From: Streptomyces sp. H27-H5
Lineage (GTDB): Bacteria; Actinomycetota; Actinomycetes; Streptomycetales; Streptomycetaceae
Direction of reading: 5' to 3'
Assembly (NCBI RefSeq): GCF_026627505.1
Contig: NZ_JAPNLK010000029.1
Span: 1-64,000, forward strand
DNA length: 64,000 nt
Below are positions 62,517 to 64,000 of the stretch, piece by piece (the stretch's first letter is position 1; each line of letters opens with the position of its first letter). Under the pieces are notes generated by a model. The model ran no database searches. It was not told the origin of the DNA and saw only the letters and a list, made by a program, of their open reading frames with translations. A program made the translations under genes and the position numbers.

Positions 62517-63119
62517 TCACTTTGCAGTTTCGTCGGACGGACCGGGTCGTCTCTGATCCCGTCCCGCCCGCTCGCTCTCGATGAGCTCGTTCAGCCAGCG
62601 CACTTCGCGCTCCACGGATTCCATGCCGTGGCGCTGCAGCTCAAGCGTGTAGTCGTCGAGCCGCTCCCGTGTACGGGCGAGCGAGGCGCGCATCTTCTCC
62701 AGACGCTCTTCCAGCCGGCTGCGGCGACCCTCCAGCACCCGCATGCGCACTTCTCGTTCGGTTTGACCGAAGAAGGTGAAGTGGGTAGCGAAGGACTCGT
62801 CCTCCCAGGTGTCCGGGCCGGTGTGGGAGAGGAGCTCTTCGAAGTGCTCCTTACCTGCTGCCGTCAACCGGTAGACGATCTTGGCGCGGCGCCCTGCGAG
62901 TGAAGCGGCGAGAGCGTCTTCCGGGGCGTTGCCCGGTTCTTCGATCAACCAGCCGTTGGCGACGAGCGTCTTGAGGCAGGGGTACAGGGTTCCGTAGCTG
63001 AACGCCCTGAACACCCCCAGCGAGGTGTTGAGCCGCTTGCGGAGCTCGTAGCCGTGCATGGGGGACTCGCGAAGCAGGCCGAGGACGGCGAATTCGAGGA
63101 TGCCTGAGCGCCTGCTCAT
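62517..63119 (-). CDS. PadR family transcriptional regulator
   Basis: A 200-residue regulator. The N-terminal winged helix (about 1-95) has LEFAVLGLLRESPMHGYELRKRL and SYGTLYPCLKTLVANGWL. The C-terminal part (about 105-185) is a long helical, charged dimerisation region. A perfect inverted repeat with ATGT/ACAT ends, the PadR operator style, lies 40 bp upstream of its start, so it probably represses itself and perhaps the ino1 gene that follows. Confidence 0.92.
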   Translation of the reverse strand: MSRRSGILEFAVLGLLRESPMHGYELRKRLNTSLGVFRAFSYGTLYPCLKTLVANGWLIEEPGNAPEDALAASLAGRRAKIVYRLTAAGKEHFEELLSHTGPDTWEDESFATHFTFFGQTEREVRMRVLEGRRSRLEERLEKMRASLARTRERLDDYTLELQRHGMESVEREVRWLNELIESERAGRDQRRPGPSDETAK

Positions 63120-63391
63120 CCGCCTGCCTCTCCTCTGCCCCTGAGTTTATGTCGAGCTGATGTATCGACTCGATACATCCAGACGATAGAACGGGTGGCC
63201 CCCGGCGACAAGGGGTGACGTGGTGACCGGCGTCACATCACTAATTCGACGTACGCAAGTTGCCTGATTTGGGGTGAACTTCGGCACTGATTGGGTTTTG
63301 ACCGTGCGTAGTCTGTGCGGCATGACACCGGGGGGAACCGGAATGCACCGCCGCTGCCAGGCCACTCGCCTGCCCGAGGAGTAGTCGTTCG
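63120..63391. promoter_or_regulatory. Divergent PadR/PBP control region
   Basis: A 272-bp gap that is AT-richer than its surroundings around 63230-63310. It carries the PadR-style operator on the left and the promoter for the penicillin-binding protein on the right. No small gene stands out. Confidence 0.55.
63159..63179. promoter_or_regulatory. PadR-type operator palindrome
   Basis: Two perfect 10-bp arms, GATGTATCGA and TCGATACATC, around a single central C. Its ATGTAT/ATACAT ends fit sites bound by PadR dimers. It is centred 50 bp before the PadR ATG, a good place to block that promoter. Confidence 0.75.
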
Positions 63392-64000
63392 ATGAGCGAG
63401 CATCGCCGTAAACCGCCGCAGCAAGCCCAGGGCGGCGGTCGCGCCGCGTCCCGCCGGCCCGCGCAGCAGCGCCCTGGCCGCGGCGCCGGGGCGGGGCATG
63501 ACGCCCGCGCGGCGTCTCCCAGCGCTTCGTACGCGGAGCAGTCCCCCTCCCGCAGCCGGGGCGAGGCCCGAAGAGCCGCCCAGAGAGGTTCGGCCGGGCG
63601 CGGTCGAGGTGACGGCCGGCCGGGCAGATCCGGAACCGGCGCGAACCCCCCGAACCGCCGGCTCGTCAACTACCCCCGGTCCGACAGGTACGGGTGGAAA
63701 CGGTTCGTCCCGTCCTGGAAGCTCGTGAGCGGCACCACGCTGGGGTTCTTCGCGGTGATCATCGCGGGCGCCGGCATCGGTATCGCCATGGTGAGCACGC
63801 CGGACGCCAACAAGGCGGCCCAGGCGCAGAACAACGTCTTCTACTGGGCCGACGGCAGTCAGATGGTCGCGACCGGTGGTTCCATGAACCGCCAGATCGT
63901 GCAGATCGACGAGATCCCGCTCTCGATGCGCAACGCGGTCATCGCCGCGGAGAACGAGTCCTTCGAGACGGACAAGGGCGTCGACCCGATGGGCATCGCC
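63392..64000 (+). CDS. Class A penicillin-binding protein (5' part, runs off the window)
   Basis: The first 203 codons of a plus-strand gene starting at ATG 63392. The N-terminal 105 residues are cytoplasmic and very rich in Arg/Gly/Gln/Ala. A membrane anchor follows (about 113-133, TTLGFFAVIIAGAGIGIAMV). The glycosyltransferase family 51 domain then begins (QIDEIPLSMRNAVIAAENESFETDKGVDPMGIA), with the catalytic Glu region AAEN-SF. A penicillin-binding transpeptidase domain is expected beyond the window. It makes and crosslinks peptidoglycan outside the membrane. Confidence 0.93.
   Translation, partial: MSEHRRKPPQQAQGGGRAASRRPAQQRPGRGAGAGHDARAASPSASYAEQSPSRSRGEARRAAQRGSAGRGRGDGRPGRSGTGANPPNRRLVNYPRSDRYGWKRFVPSWKLVSGTTLGFFAVIIAGAGIGIAMVSTPDANKAAQAQNNVFYWADGSQMVATGGSMNRQIVQIDEIPLSMRNAVIAAENESFETDKGVDPMGIA

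Overview
The window comes from a Streptomyces-type actinomycete chromosome and spans the replication origin. It has very high G+C with G or C at nearly every third codon position, many GTG starts, and the gene order parB-parA-rsmG-jag-yidC-yidD-rnpA-rpmH-dnaA-oriC-dnaN-gnd-recF-dciA-gyrB-gyrA. The gnd gene between dnaN and recF, oriC between dnaA and dnaN, crgA beside sortases, and gene-dense parS sites are typical of Streptomyces. The species cannot be told from the sequence alone.

Left part (1-20 kb): a two-component system (123-2494, minus) whose kinase carries an odd C-terminal membrane and extracytoplasmic module; a tRNA-Leu; then the fhaA-fhaB-pstP-ftsW/rodA-pbpA-pknB cluster (3.05-11.1 kb), which links PASTA-kinase signalling to peptidoglycan synthesis. 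Next is a minus-strand cluster of three class E sortases around a PabA/TrpG-like amidotransferase, a small membrane protein and a DUF881 protein, then crgA, a rhomboid protease, a cyclophilin, DUF5324 and LysM proteins, and a divergent marR/MFS efflux pair.

Accessory insert (21.24-24.98 kb): a compact, visibly AT-richer restriction-modification island with a C5 cytosine methyltransferase, a Vsr mismatch endonuclease and an Eco29kI-family GIY-YIG endonuclease (family specificity CCGCGG). It is bounded by two imperfect copies of a terminator plus tRNA-3'-end sequence, the right copy belonging to tRNA-Ala(UGC). The only CCGCGG I found in the island lies 12 bp upstream of the methyltransferase start. 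This is the clearest piece of acquired DNA here.

Centre (25-45 kb): an HTH regulator and a second Ser/Thr kinase, a secreted protein, DLW-39, tRNA-Ile, DUF3566, gyrA, gyrB, dciA, recF, gnd, dnaN, oriC with about 20 DnaA-box-like sites, dnaA, and divergently the rpmH-rnpA-yidD-yidC-jag-rsmG run.

Right part (45-64 kb): parA-parB with seven parS sites between 45.5 and 60.0 kb (several inside coding sequence, one at the centre of a 40-bp perfect palindrome), a GNAT protein, trxA-trxB, an anti-sigma/ECF sigma pair, a pseudokinase-murJ pair that corresponds to the single mycobacterial MviN protein split in two, DUF6049, a CCA-adding/poly(A) polymerase-like enzyme, an MFS transporter, inositol-1-phosphate synthase, a PadR regulator with a palindromic operator, and the start of a class A penicillin-binding protein. 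With PknB and FhaA in the same window, both ends of the known PknB-pseudokinase-FhaA-MurJ control of lipid II export are present.
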